Source: Lodderomyces elongisporus (taxonomy: Eukaryota > Ascomycota > Pichiomycetes > Serinales > Debaryomycetaceae). From it: a DNA stretch of 64,000 nt. The stretch spans positions 1-64,000 of the forward strand of contig NC_083677.1 in NCBI RefSeq assembly GCF_030384665.1, written 5' to 3'. A model generated the notes under the pieces. That model was given only the letters and a program-made list of their open reading frames with translations. It was not told where the DNA came from and did not search any database. Position 1 is the stretch's first letter. Each line of letters begins with the position of its first letter. A program made the position numbers and the translations under genes. This document shows, one piece after another, positions 1-13,482 of the stretch.

Positions 1-450
1 GTTTCAAGTGCATCCTTACACCGAGTTTCAAGTGCATCCTTACACCGAGTTTCAAGTGCATCCTTACACCGAGTTTCAAGTGCATCCTTACACCGAGTTT
101 CAAGTGCATCCTTACACCGAGTTTCAAGTGCATCCTTACACCGAGTTTCAAGTGCATCCTTACACCGAGTTTCAAGTGCATCCTTACACCGAGTTTCAAG
201 TGCATCCTTACACCGAGTTTCAAGTGCATCCTTACACCGAGTTTCAAGTGCATCCTTACACCGAGTTTCAAGTGCATCCTTACACCGAGTTTCAAGTGCA
301 TCCTTACACCGAGTTTCAAGTGCATCCTTACACCGAGTTTCAAGTGCATCCTTACACCGAGTTTCAAGTGCATCCTTACACCGAGTTTCAAGTGCATCCT
401 TACACCGAGTTTCAAGTGCATCCTTACACCGAGTTTCAAGTGCATCCTTA
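1..450. repeat. Telomeric 24-bp tandem repeat array, left chromosome end
   Basis: Eighteen identical 24-bp units (first unit 1-24) are followed by 18 bases of a nineteenth. Read on the minus strand each unit is GGTGTAAGGATG followed by CACTTGAAACTC. The first twelve bases are the conserved core of Candida and Kluyveromyces telomere repeats (for example GGTGTACGGATG in C. albicans), which binds telomere proteins. The C-rich strand reads 5' to 3' on the plus strand, as expected at a left chromosome end. The absence of any variant between copies fits synthesis by telomerase from one RNA template. The unit is a multiple of three without stops in the plus frames, so it reads as a false repetitive peptide. 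An internal telomere-like tract is the main alternative. Confidence 0.88.
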
Positions 451-1136
451 TAATGAACTCCAGGTACTTTTACCAACATTACAATCATTTACTCAAGACA
501 AACTTATTTACTTGACTATACTGTCTACATCTCACGACCTGAACAACAACCAATCTTCGAGTTTAAAACCGTTAAAATTCAAAAAAGGTTTTGTTCATGT
601 ACTATTGAGGCTTAAATCCCCTAAATTATTTCATTGGTTTCTCAAACTTTGTGAAAAAATTAAATCATTTTTGTTTGTATGTATTTGCTCAGTTTTGAGA
701 CAAAATTGTAAAATATCACATTCTTTCAATATTATCACATATCCAATTTCACAAGACTACAGCTTAGACACTAAAATCTATATATTCTATCTCCTCATTA
801 AATGCTATCCTTGTCTCCATAATCAACTCCACTATCCACCTGCTGCAAATTGATGTCAAATCTTAAGTCAATTAATTGTACCTTGACGCATGACCCCTCA
901 CTTTCGACCTTACTATATATTATCACGTGATTATACAAATGGGCTTTGCACGACCCCAAATGTAGATGCAAAATGCGATCTCCGGATCCGTATGACTCCA
1001 CTGTTATCTCTCTCTCACTTCCCCCTTATCTGCCACATTTTCCTTCACCCCTTTCAATTGATCTTCTTTTCTCTACACATCCACCACAATCATCAACCAC
1101 CAACCACCACCAACCAAACATAAATAACCACACAGT
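451..1136. other. Subtelomeric spacer and upstream region of the first gene
   Basis: This AT-rich stretch of 686 bases has no credible gene. Bases 446-471 look like one decayed telomere unit. A CACGTG box inside the palindrome ATCACGTGAT lies at 922-931, about 210 bp upstream of the gene at 1137, and could bind a Cbf1-type factor. A C/T- and CCACAACC-rich leader occupies about 1018-1136. No known subtelomeric element is recognised. Confidence 0.6.
924..929. promoter_or_regulatory. CACGTG E-box
   Basis: CACGTG lies within the 10-nt palindrome ATCACGTGAT, about 210 bp upstream of the ATG at 1137. CACGTG is the known site of the bHLH factors Cbf1 and Pho4. Function here is inferred from position only. 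Confidence 0.4.
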
Positions 1137-2258
1137 ATGCTCCCGCTAGCCAGATTCTCCACTCAACTCTCGTTCAGAGCAAGAGAGATATCCAAGAGGA
1201 TCCAAAAGGCTCTACAGGAACTAGCGGAGAATATCCACAGGGAGCGAACTCAGCAACAACAACAATTCGTACCAAAACCACAACCGGCATTGGTGCCCGT
1301 GCCAGTTAGAAACAGATCCGGCCCATTTATACGCCAGTTCAGCACCTACTCGCATGCTTCATTTGCCTATCAACCATCATGGTCGCATGCCAAGGTTCGC
1401 ACTTCGTGGGTAAACAAATACATGTTCAACAATCTCCGCAAACCCGTAAAGTCAAACTTGCTCAGATTGTTGAATCGTGGATTTGTTTACCACAACTTTT
1501 CGCAGGCCTACCAAAATAAGTTTAGGTTAAAGTTGCATCAGCTGAACTTGCGTTACACCTACCGGTTCTTGATGACGAGGTTAAGGGAGAAATACCAAGT
1601 ATACCCAATCAAGTCGCAGAATGTCGAACGCAAGAACCTCCATGTGAGATTGAATGCTTCGAATACCCCACAGAATCATAGACTAATCTTGGACTTGGCT
1701 AGAACCGAGTCTTCAGAGAGTAAAATTGCTCCACGGTCTATGGGTAGTTATATCGACTACCCAATCCATTTTGATCTCTCTATTCCCGAAGAGACAATCC
1801 TCACGGGAGAGATTGTTGATGAGATGCTTCACAGTATCAAGTCATTTGAAAAGAAACTTCAAGAGCTAAAGCGCGATCTCACCAATCTATTCGATTTAGG
1901 CGAGTTGCCAATCAAGTATTTGTCAAAGACCAATGTTCTCCGAATTCATTTCCCCAACTGTGACAGAGAAAGGTTGGAGAAATTGTGCATCGAAAAGGGC
2001 ATCGTTGGAGGCGTGGTACTTGAAGAAGCAGCAGCAGCAAACAATGCAAAGACAAAGAGCCCAGCACAAGTGTATGAGTCTGACGTTCTCAGCTCATACG
2101 GCGACGAGTCGTTGAATACTTGCAGCAGTGGTGTGTTGAGCACCGAATCTAGCGATTTGGTTGAACATTTGGAAGACCAAGTCGTTGTTAGACCATGGCA
2201 AGAGCTTGCACCTCTTCAGCAAGTGATCAGCGTGAATGAAGACTACTATTTTGCATAA
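1137..2258 (+). CDS. Unrecognised fungal protein, possibly mitochondrial (373 aa)
   Basis: I do not recognise this protein. The ATG at 1137 opens a 373-residue frame. Its first ~40 residues are rich in Arg, Ser and hydrophobic residues with no acidic residue before about position 17, resembling a mitochondrial targeting sequence. Residues ~40-52 are Gln- and Pro-rich. A basic segment (~70-165) is rich in Arg, Tyr and Phe. Residues ~205-300 look like a folded domain ending in a motif around HFPNCDRERLEKLC and an EKGIVGG turn, which gives the impression of a conserved fungal family of unknown function. The C-terminal ~75 residues are low complexity and acidic. It is the gene closest to the telomere, so it may be subject to position effects. 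A real gene is likely; the location is inference. Confidence 0.75.
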   Translation: MLPLARFSTQLSFRAREISKRIQKALQELAENIHRERTQQQQQFVPKPQPALVPVPVRNRSGPFIRQFSTYSHASFAYQPSWSHAKVRTSWVNKYMFNNLRKPVKSNLLRLLNRGFVYHNFSQAYQNKFRLKLHQLNLRYTYRFLMTRLREKYQVYPIKSQNVERKNLHVRLNASNTPQNHRLILDLARTESSESKIAPRSMGSYIDYPIHFDLSIPEETILTGEIVDEMLHSIKSFEKKLQELKRDLTNLFDLGELPIKYLSKTNVLRIHFPNCDRERLEKLCIEKGIVGGVVLEEAAAANNAKTKSPAQVYESDVLSSYGDESLNTCSSGVLSTESSDLVEHLEDQVVVRPWQELAPLQQVISVNEDYYFA

Positions 2259-3377
2259 TAAAAAAAGAGAAAAAGAAGAAAAAGAGAAAAGTAAAAAGTA
2301 AAAAGAATATGGATGGCAAATATACAAAGTATATTAGTCATTCTGTAGGGTGGAAGGTTCATTTCGCGTACATAGTTTAGTAGATTGGGTTGTTGTTTTT
2401 TTTTGTTCTTGTTTTTTGTTATTTTTTAAATTTTACTTATAATATATTCAACAAAGTTGGGATAGATTTTGCAAATTTTACATATTCTACATTGGTTCTA
2501 TTAAACTCTGGACAAGTATATTTAGACATTATTGAGGTGTATAATTTGGTATCTCGAGATGGGGACGGATTTTGTTGAGGTGTAATTGCGGCTTAAAATA
2601 TCTGCTACAAAAAAAATTGTTGTGAGTATTTGCCACCCAATTTCGGTTCACACTTTTCTTCGCTTCCCCGCATACGCACACACTATCTCTCTCTCGCGCA
2701 AACACGTGAAGAGAAAAGAAAGAAGAGAAAAAAAAAAAGGGGACACCGTTTAAATCAAGACTCGTGTCTCACATTTAAACAGCCGTGCATTTGCAAAACG
2801 GAAACATTTGAAATATTGATCTTCCTTGTTTACCAAAAAGTCTTTCATCAGACTAGTTTCGTAGAATGTACGTTCCAAGACACTACAATGAACATATGAA
2901 AAAAATTGTTGCAATAATAATAAGGAATGGAACAAGCTTCAATTGAGTTTACTAAGTATAGTTTCACGATAATAATTAAAATACATCTCCTTCCTTGGTT
3001 CACAAAGTTTATATTTGTTTTTCATCTAAATAAAAAAAATATATCCCCGTTTTTTGCATGGCATGCAAGTGCTACCTTTCCTATTTGGTCTCAGGCTCTT
3101 TTTCTCTCTTTGTCTCGGTGTAACTGGTATTACTCCACACAAGGCTATAACTATATGTTTCAGGAAACTATTACAATTATGGGATCGTATTGACATAATT
3201 CTTTTTTCCTCAAACTACACTTTTGTTTTCCATACACCTAGCCGTTTGGTAATCAATTGAGCTATTTTTCTTTTCACCACTCAATTGATTAACAATTTTG
3301 TTTTCTTGCCCCGACTCCCTACCACCAACCTCCCTCTCTCTTTCACTTTTTCCCATCTCCTCTATCTTCATTTTATT
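2259..3377. other. Intergenic region
   Basis: There are 1119 bases without a supported gene. A purine-rich A/G stretch (2259-2310) follows the upstream stop. A CACGTG box lies at 2703-2708 and T-rich tracts at about 2396-2430. The short open frames have no coding character. The last ~70 bases are C/T-rich, typical of a yeast leader before the ATG at 3378. Confidence 0.5.
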
Positions 3378-5006
3378 ATGCCAGGTACAGTACCACAATC
3401 TCGAAGCAAGTTGAGAAAGATAATTCCTTCAAGCACAGCTTGGATAACATCATTTAAACGACCTGTTCTTGACAAAGAACAAAGCAACACCGAAAATAAT
3501 GTCAATAAACTGTACCAACAATCTAAGGAAGAAAATGAACTAGATGCAACAGAGTCTACTGAATATGATCATCACCCAGTATTAGAAACCTCCAACAAAA
3601 GAGAAAGTAAAGAAAACAGACTTGAAGAAAGAGAAAAAATTGGAGCTAATAAGAGCGTTTCATCAATTTCTACATCAAGTGCTTTTTCAAAAGATCATGG
3701 TACAGCATATAATGCAAAAATTACTAGCGTGGAGAATCCTATTGAGTGCGATAAAACAGGTAAAGATAAATCTTTTCATAAGAGATTATCAACATATAGC
3801 AAAGATAATGTAAAGACCGAAACAGGTGATAAATTGAAAAATAGTTTATCAACAGCAAAGCAGGAACCAATCACGCACACGGTAGTTGAAGAATCACTAA
3901 AAGACAAGCCAGTCTTGCTTAAACACTACAGAGAGCTCAATAAAACAGCTGCAGGTGCACTAGAGCCTCATATAGATGATCCAAACAAGGAGTATGATTT
4001 GGGCTCTGGCTTGAAAATGAAACAAGTGCAGTTGATGAAGATAGCCGCAGAAAGAGTTAAGCCTATACTTACTTTGATAGATAACGAAGTGGCAAAAACC
4101 AGAGAGGAAGATGAAATCAAGAGACAGCAAGATTTGGAATTTAAGGTTCTGAAACATAAAGGTAAATTGGAAAATGAGCTCAAGAGACATAAAAGCAGGT
4201 TGGAAAAGAACAAAGACACATTTGACCAGGAAATTGACAGAAAGTTGGCAAGTATAGAAACTTTAAAGAATGACTCGGTTGCAAAACGCAACGAGTATAA
4301 AGAGACAATTGAAACTGAGATTTCCAATGCAAAAGAGGAGTATAAACAACGCGAGGAAAAGGCCATTACCCAACATGCTTTTGATAAGAAGACACTTGAA
4401 AAGAACCATGAGGAGCTTCTTGCTACTAAAGTACAAGCATTGGAAGAGACCAAATTTGATCAAGAAAAAGTCTTGCACGAAATTGGAGATTTGCAAGAGA
4501 GAAAAGCGGCTTTGGCTTGTGAAAACGAGGTGGTTTTGCACAGCATTGAACAATTGGGTGCGATTGTCAATGAAAAGAACACAAAATTGGATGATTTGAT
4601 TACCAACTACCAAGTTCAGCAAGACTGGGTCAAAGCAAATGATGCAAAGATTGATGATTTCAATGCTAAAGTTGATGCAATCTATAACAGTTTGAATGTC
4701 AAGAAATTTCAAGAAAAAGCGTTAGCTAATAAAGTGAAAGAGTTGGAGATATCTCTTGCGAAATACCAGACAAAACTCAACGAATTACATTTTGACGCAA
4801 AACAAAATGCAGAAAGGTTAGTAGATGCTAAACAAAAGATGAAAGTTTGGCAAGCAGAAAAGGATAAACTTGCCGAAGAAGAAGCACGCAAACACGAACG
4901 TGAGAGGGTAATTGCTACTCAGGAGTTTGAAACGAGGAGACATTTGGAGGCATTGGAGAAGAAATTTGGAAAAGAAGTGAAAGAAGGGAAGAAAGAAGAG
5001 CAATGA
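3378..5006 (+). CDS. Eis1-like coiled-coil protein (putative eisosome component)
   Basis: The ATG at 3378 gives 542 residues; the frame is open 93 bases further upstream but only without an ATG. Residues ~1-190 are hydrophilic, Ser/Lys/Glu-rich and probably disordered. Residues ~195-245 hold a short conserved-looking block (YRELNKTAAGALEP, then GSGLKMKQVQLMKIAAERVKP), followed by a long charged heptad region to the C-terminus predicted to be coiled coil. A GxGL segment before a long coiled coil, and a LANKxKE-like segment near the end, resemble Saccharomyces Eis1/YKL050C, proteins of the eisosome, the plasma-membrane furrow scaffold. The assignment rests on this architecture and limited similarity from memory; an unrelated coiled-coil protein is possible. 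Confidence 0.55.
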   Translation: MPGTVPQSRSKLRKIIPSSTAWITSFKRPVLDKEQSNTENNVNKLYQQSKEENELDATESTEYDHHPVLETSNKRESKENRLEEREKIGANKSVSSISTSSAFSKDHGTAYNAKITSVENPIECDKTGKDKSFHKRLSTYSKDNVKTETGDKLKNSLSTAKQEPITHTVVEESLKDKPVLLKHYRELNKTAAGALEPHIDDPNKEYDLGSGLKMKQVQLMKIAAERVKPILTLIDNEVAKTREEDEIKRQQDLEFKVLKHKGKLENELKRHKSRLEKNKDTFDQEIDRKLASIETLKNDSVAKRNEYKETIETEISNAKEEYKQREEKAITQHAFDKKTLEKNHEELLATKVQALEETKFDQEKVLHEIGDLQERKAALACENEVVLHSIEQLGAIVNEKNTKLDDLITNYQVQQDWVKANDAKIDDFNAKVDAIYNSLNVKKFQEKALANKVKELEISLAKYQTKLNELHFDAKQNAERLVDAKQKMKVWQAEKDKLAEEEARKHERERVIATQEFETRRHLEALEKKFGKEVKEGKKEEQ

Positions 5007-5437
5007 AATGTTTGTTGTAACCACAAGTGTATAAATAACATTTATCTTTGTAATACCAATGAAAGAATATGTGTCATTATGTGTATGTATTTGCATCATA
5101 AGAATGTACCAAATTAATATTATATGAGCATGTACTGTTCAAAACTATAAAACACGCAACTTTTACTTGATTCAGTGCAAAATATTTATAAAATATAAAG
5201 AAATCAAAGAACAGCAAAAAACTAACTCTTTTCGGCATAATGATTAGCTTTAGACATTTGCTATCAAGAAATCCCACCACATAGGCTACTGGATATTTCA
5301 TCGGATTCAATTCTGAACGGAACCACGTCTATACCAAATAGCATTCACCACTCGTGATTTAAAACAGTATGGCTATCTGATAAATACCTGAAAAATTTAT
5401 TTTCAACAACGAAAGCTACTTAGCTCAGTTGGTCTCA
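5007..5437. other. Intergenic region upstream of tRNA-Gly
   Basis: This 431-base AT-rich region lies between the Eis1-like gene and the tRNA gene. No protein gene is supported. Its last ~25 bases carry an isolated tRNA A-box-like sequence, listed separately. Confidence 0.5.
5415..5437 (+). other. tRNA 5'-end-like fragment with an A box
   Basis: TAGCTCAGTTGG at 5421-5432 is a textbook tRNA D-arm/A-box sequence of the kind found in Lys-type tRNAs. It stops short and abuts the first base of tRNA-Gly at 5438. No anticodon arm or T arm belongs to it. It may be a tRNA relic or an extra TFIIIC contact upstream of the intact gene. Confidence 0.45.
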
Positions 5438-5509
5438 GGACGAATCGTATAGTGGTTATTATTTCTGCCTTCCAAGCAGAAGACGTGGGTTCGATTCCCG
5501 CTTCGTTCA
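5438..5509 (+). tRNA. tRNA-Gly (anticodon UCC)
   Basis: The 72-nt cloverleaf is complete. The acceptor stem pairs 5438-5444 with 5502-5508 (one G-U), with discriminator A at 5509. The anticodon stem TCTGC/GCAGA (5464-5468 and 5476-5480) encloses the loop CTTCCAA with anticodon TCC at 5471-5473. The T arm has GTGGG, loop TTCGATT and CCCGC. The D arm contains TAGTGGTTAT, as in other yeast tRNA-Gly genes. There is no intron and CCA is not encoded. It reads GGA codons. A run of six T at 5513-5518 can terminate RNA polymerase III. Confidence 0.95.
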
Positions 5510-5512
5510 TTC

Positions 5513-5518
5513 TTTTTT
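5513..5518 (+). terminator. RNA polymerase III terminator of tRNA-Gly
   Basis: Six consecutive T begin four bases after the tRNA discriminator, the normal Pol III termination signal. Confidence 0.8.
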
Positions 5519-5543
5519 GTTTTTCTCCGTCACTTTTTTTCTC

Positions 5544-5553
5544 TCACGCGTGA
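5544..5553. promoter_or_regulatory. Palindromic MluI cell-cycle box upstream of CCA1
   Basis: TCACGCGTGA is a perfect palindrome containing ACGCGT, the core of the MBF (Swi6-Mbp1) element. It lies 220 bp upstream of the CCA1 ATG and just past the tRNA terminator. Function is inferred. Confidence 0.35.
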
Positions 5554-5773
5554 AGTCCATAACACACACAATTCTTATTTTTTTTTTGCTCTTTTCACGC
5601 TCCTTCATTCTATAATAGAAGGCTGTATAATTTTTCGTCTTCTGAAATCTCGTTTCGCAGCTCCCTCAGATCATGCAACTCCCGCTTCATCACTCATACT
5701 TTTGCACCTCTTTTTCCTCCTCCTCTTCTTCTTCTTCTTGCCAATTTTTTTTCCGAAACTTTTTGCTCGGTTA

Positions 5774-7381
5774 ATGAATCGACGATTGTTCTGCCGTACT
5801 TTCACCAGATTAGTCCATTCCTCAATGAAACAGCACACAATTCTGTTGAATGATTCTGAACAAAAGATTCGCAATTTGCTCGTAGGGTATTGCGACTACT
5901 ACAGAAACCAAGGTGGGAAACCATTAACACTACGCATCACTGGTGGATGGGTACGTGATAAACTCTTATGCAATGAGAGTCAGGATATTGACATTGCAAT
6001 CGATCACTTGCTGGGAGTAGACTTTGTTAATGGATTGCAAAATTATCTCATTGAGCAGGACCCAGAAATGTCAATGAGACATGTGCATACTATCAAGATG
6101 AACCCGCTGAAATCTAAGCATTTGGAAACATGTACTACAAAATTGTACGATATCGATTTGGACTTTGTCAACTTGCGTTCAGAAGAATACACTGAGGAGA
6201 GCCGTGTCCCCGTGATCGAGTTTGGCACACCAAAAGAAGATGCAATGAGGCGGGATGCCACGTTGAATGCGTTGTTTTACAATTTGAATGAGCAGAAAAT
6301 TGAAGACTTTACTGGTAAAGGGTTGCAAGATTTACAAGATGGCGTTTTGCGAACTCCACTATCGCCAGTGAAAACGTTTCTTGATGATCCATTAAGAATT
6401 TTGCGATTAATCAGATTTGCATGTAAATTCGATTTCAAAATCGAAAAAAAGACGTTGGAGGCCATGATGGAGTTGCACAACCAAAAGGCACTCTCAACCA
6501 AGATCAGTAAGGAGAGAATTGAAATAGAATTGAGAAAGGCATTGGTGAGCAAGAACCCGAGCTATGGATTGAGATTGATTTATCATTGTAACTTGGTAAA
6601 GAGTATATTCTACGTTGATGGATTAGGATTCGATGAAACGGCAATGAAACACTCTGTTAAACGTATTCCACACCATTTGTTAGCAGCAAGTGCCATCTAC
6701 CCATACTTTGAACAACAAATCCATAAAAGTACAATTCATATGCTGCGTGCTCTTGAAATTTTTGACGACGATTCAAAGTTTAATTTCTGGCTCTCGATGA
6801 TATTGCATCCTTATTCAACTGTGCCACGAGTCAAGAATAAGGATGTATACGACCAATTTCTACGAGTTGGATTGAAATGCAAAAAAAGCGATATTAACAA
6901 GATATCAGCCATCAACTTGGTCAGTAGAACTACGATTGACCAGTTTTTGGAAGCGCCACAAAGTGTAAAAAGATCAGATTTGGGTTTGTATTTACGAGAG
7001 TTTCCAGACTTTGCCAGCTTGAACTTGCTTGTTCAATGCTTCATAGACTGCATCCACAACGTTCATGTGGATGGATCTCTACTCTTGCCACCACCACCAT
7101 CACCAACAACGGCTGACCTCTCATTAAGAAACAAAAAACTCATCAATGAGACTATAGCGAAATATGAGTCATTATTTTCACACATTAATCAGTTGGGACT
7201 TGAAGATGTGCACATTATGAAACCATTGCTTGAGGGAAGGACAATTGCCAAAGAGCTTGAGAAGAAGCCTGGACCGTGGATGAAGCCTGTAACAGACGAG
7301 GTGTTGAAGTGGCAATTGGATAATCCTAGTGGAAGTGCTGAAGAATGTATGATGTATATAAAAAGTAAGGTGACTCTATAG
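5774..7381 (+). CDS. CCA1: CCA-adding tRNA nucleotidyltransferase
   Basis: The enzyme adds and repairs the 3' CCA of tRNAs. The ATG at 5774 gives 535 residues, close to the ~546 of Saccharomyces Cca1. The nucleotidyltransferase core is clear: GGWVRDKLL with the DxD metal motif in QDIDIAID (about residues 56-75), then RRDATLNALFYNL and RILRLIRFACKF, the usual class II motifs. A second in-frame ATG lies at 5825. The segment between the two (MNRRLFCRTFTRLVHSS) is Arg-rich and lacks acidic residues, a mitochondrial presequence. As established for yeast Cca1, the first start would make the mitochondrial form and the second the nuclear/cytosolic form. The frame extends upstream to 5702 only through non-ATG codons in a T-rich leader. 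The tRNA-Gly gene lies 264 bp upstream. Confidence 0.95.
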   Translation: MNRRLFCRTFTRLVHSSMKQHTILLNDSEQKIRNLLVGYCDYYRNQGGKPLTLRITGGWVRDKLLCNESQDIDIAIDHLLGVDFVNGLQNYLIEQDPEMSMRHVHTIKMNPLKSKHLETCTTKLYDIDLDFVNLRSEEYTEESRVPVIEFGTPKEDAMRRDATLNALFYNLNEQKIEDFTGKGLQDLQDGVLRTPLSPVKTFLDDPLRILRLIRFACKFDFKIEKKTLEAMMELHNQKALSTKISKERIEIELRKALVSKNPSYGLRLIYHCNLVKSIFYVDGLGFDETAMKHSVKRIPHHLLAASAIYPYFEQQIHKSTIHMLRALEIFDDDSKFNFWLSMILHPYSTVPRVKNKDVYDQFLRVGLKCKKSDINKISAINLVSRTTIDQFLEAPQSVKRSDLGLYLREFPDFASLNLLVQCFIDCIHNVHVDGSLLLPPPPSPTTADLSLRNKKLINETIAKYESLFSHINQLGLEDVHIMKPLLEGRTIAKELEKKPGPWMKPVTDEVLKWQLDNPSGSAEECMMYIKSKVTL

Positions 7382-12284
<4,903 letters not shown>

Positions 12285-13482
12285 AAAGAATAAGACAGAG
12301 AATAGGTGACAAAGCCAAAAATGTTTAGACCTTTCCTTTTTGTGTGTTTTACTCTTTATTATAGATTAGTCTTGGAAGCATTTAATATATATATGTACTT
12401 TGATATTTGTGACAGATGTAAGCGAAGGTATCATTTGTGCAAGGTAAATTTTTGAGATGCCGTTTGTTTCGGAAAAACTCCGAATCTTGTATATCGAGCG
12501 TGTATGTGTTCTTTTTTCTCTCTCTCTCTCTCCTTTCTTCTGCTCTGTTTTGTTTTTGTATTTTTTTATTTTTTTTATTTTTTTTTTTAGTTTTTCGGAC
12601 TTTTTCTCTTTTTTTTTTCTGTTTCTGTTTCTGACTTCTCATCTCCACTTGCACCGCACCTGTTTCAAAATTCCGCTTGTAAAGTTTGAGGAATTTTCCG
12701 GATGTGCCGCGCTATTCCAAAAATATGTAAAAAGAAAAGAAAAAAAAAAAAAAAAAAGAGAAAGATGAAAAGAAAGAGGAGAAGAGAAATTTGCTAGAAG
12801 TTGGAGTCGAGCAAAGTGGAGAGACCCTTTATTGCCTTTAGTATCGTGCGAGTTTTGTATAAAATGCTTTGATTCAAAACTTTTCCTTCCAAACGGATTC
12901 AAATGCGTTGCTCAAACTCATCATTATCTTCTCTAACTGAGTAGCAGAGTAGTATATCTCACTATTTTGTGATGACCTTTAAAAAAACACACATTTGTTT
13001 TTGACGTAGATTACTGCAAAATAATGCCAATACTGACATTTAGCGAACTCTTCCGTCGCAGTCGTCAAAAAACCTATTATAGCTTCTAACGCAAAGATAA
13101 TATATAAGTAGGCCATTACTAACCATCCCTCTTTTTTTTCATTTTTTCATTTTTACTTCTTCCAATAACAATTCTGCAAACCAAATCATTTTCTTTGCTT
13201 GTTAATGAATAATCATTGATACCTCTTGTATATGGCAACGAAACATATAAAATGAGTGTAATTTTTAGTTGATCTTCATGTCTTTCTTTATGTTGTTTAT
13301 CAGTGAGATTTTGTTTCCCATTGCCTTTCCTTTGGTCCTGCTCGATTCTTTAACGTTTCTTTTTTTTATTTTTATTTTTATTTTTTTTTTTATTTTTATT
13401 TTTTATTTCTTTTTTTTATACTGCAAATATCTACTCTTTTGAGTAAGGTTCTATAAAGCGAAGACGCAAATGAAAGAATCAC
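12285..13482. other. Intergenic region between ARO1 and the retrotransposon
   Basis: These 1198 bases have no supported gene. There are long homopolymer-rich tracts: T-rich at about 12500-12635, A-rich at about 12738-12760, and T/A at about 13359-13430. A TATATAAG box at 13101-13108 is followed by a C/T-rich leader-like stretch and several ATGs opening only very short frames. Before the insertion this stretch was continuous with the PTC7 promoter. Confidence 0.5.
13478..13482. repeat. Target site duplication, left copy
   Basis: ATCAC directly precedes the 5' LTR and recurs at 22192-22196 directly after the 3' LTR. Five bases is the usual duplication for Ty3/gypsy integrases. Confidence 0.95.

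Noticed and set aside
1..450. Possible CRISPR array or adhesin repeat
   Set aside because: There are no spacers between units, and the unit carries the telomere core. A coding repeat is not needed to explain it.
8..853. A 281-residue open frame made of repeated HPYTEFQV
   Set aside because: It is a read-through of the telomere repeat: the unit is 24 bp and has no stops in any plus frame. It starts without an ATG, and the non-repeat tail looks like translated AT-rich spacer.
12437..12902. Open frames on both strands after ARO1
   Set aside because: They consist of poly-Phe/Leu or poly-Lys stretches produced by homopolymer tracts.
13100..13260. TACTAAC branch-point-like sequence suggesting an intron
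   Set aside because: The nearest downstream AG is about 140 bp away and no coding exon is joined by splicing it to a GTATGT site.
13279..13460. Short hydrophobic open frame before the 5' LTR
   Set aside because: Its hydrophobicity comes from a T/A homopolymer tract; it has no domain-like features.
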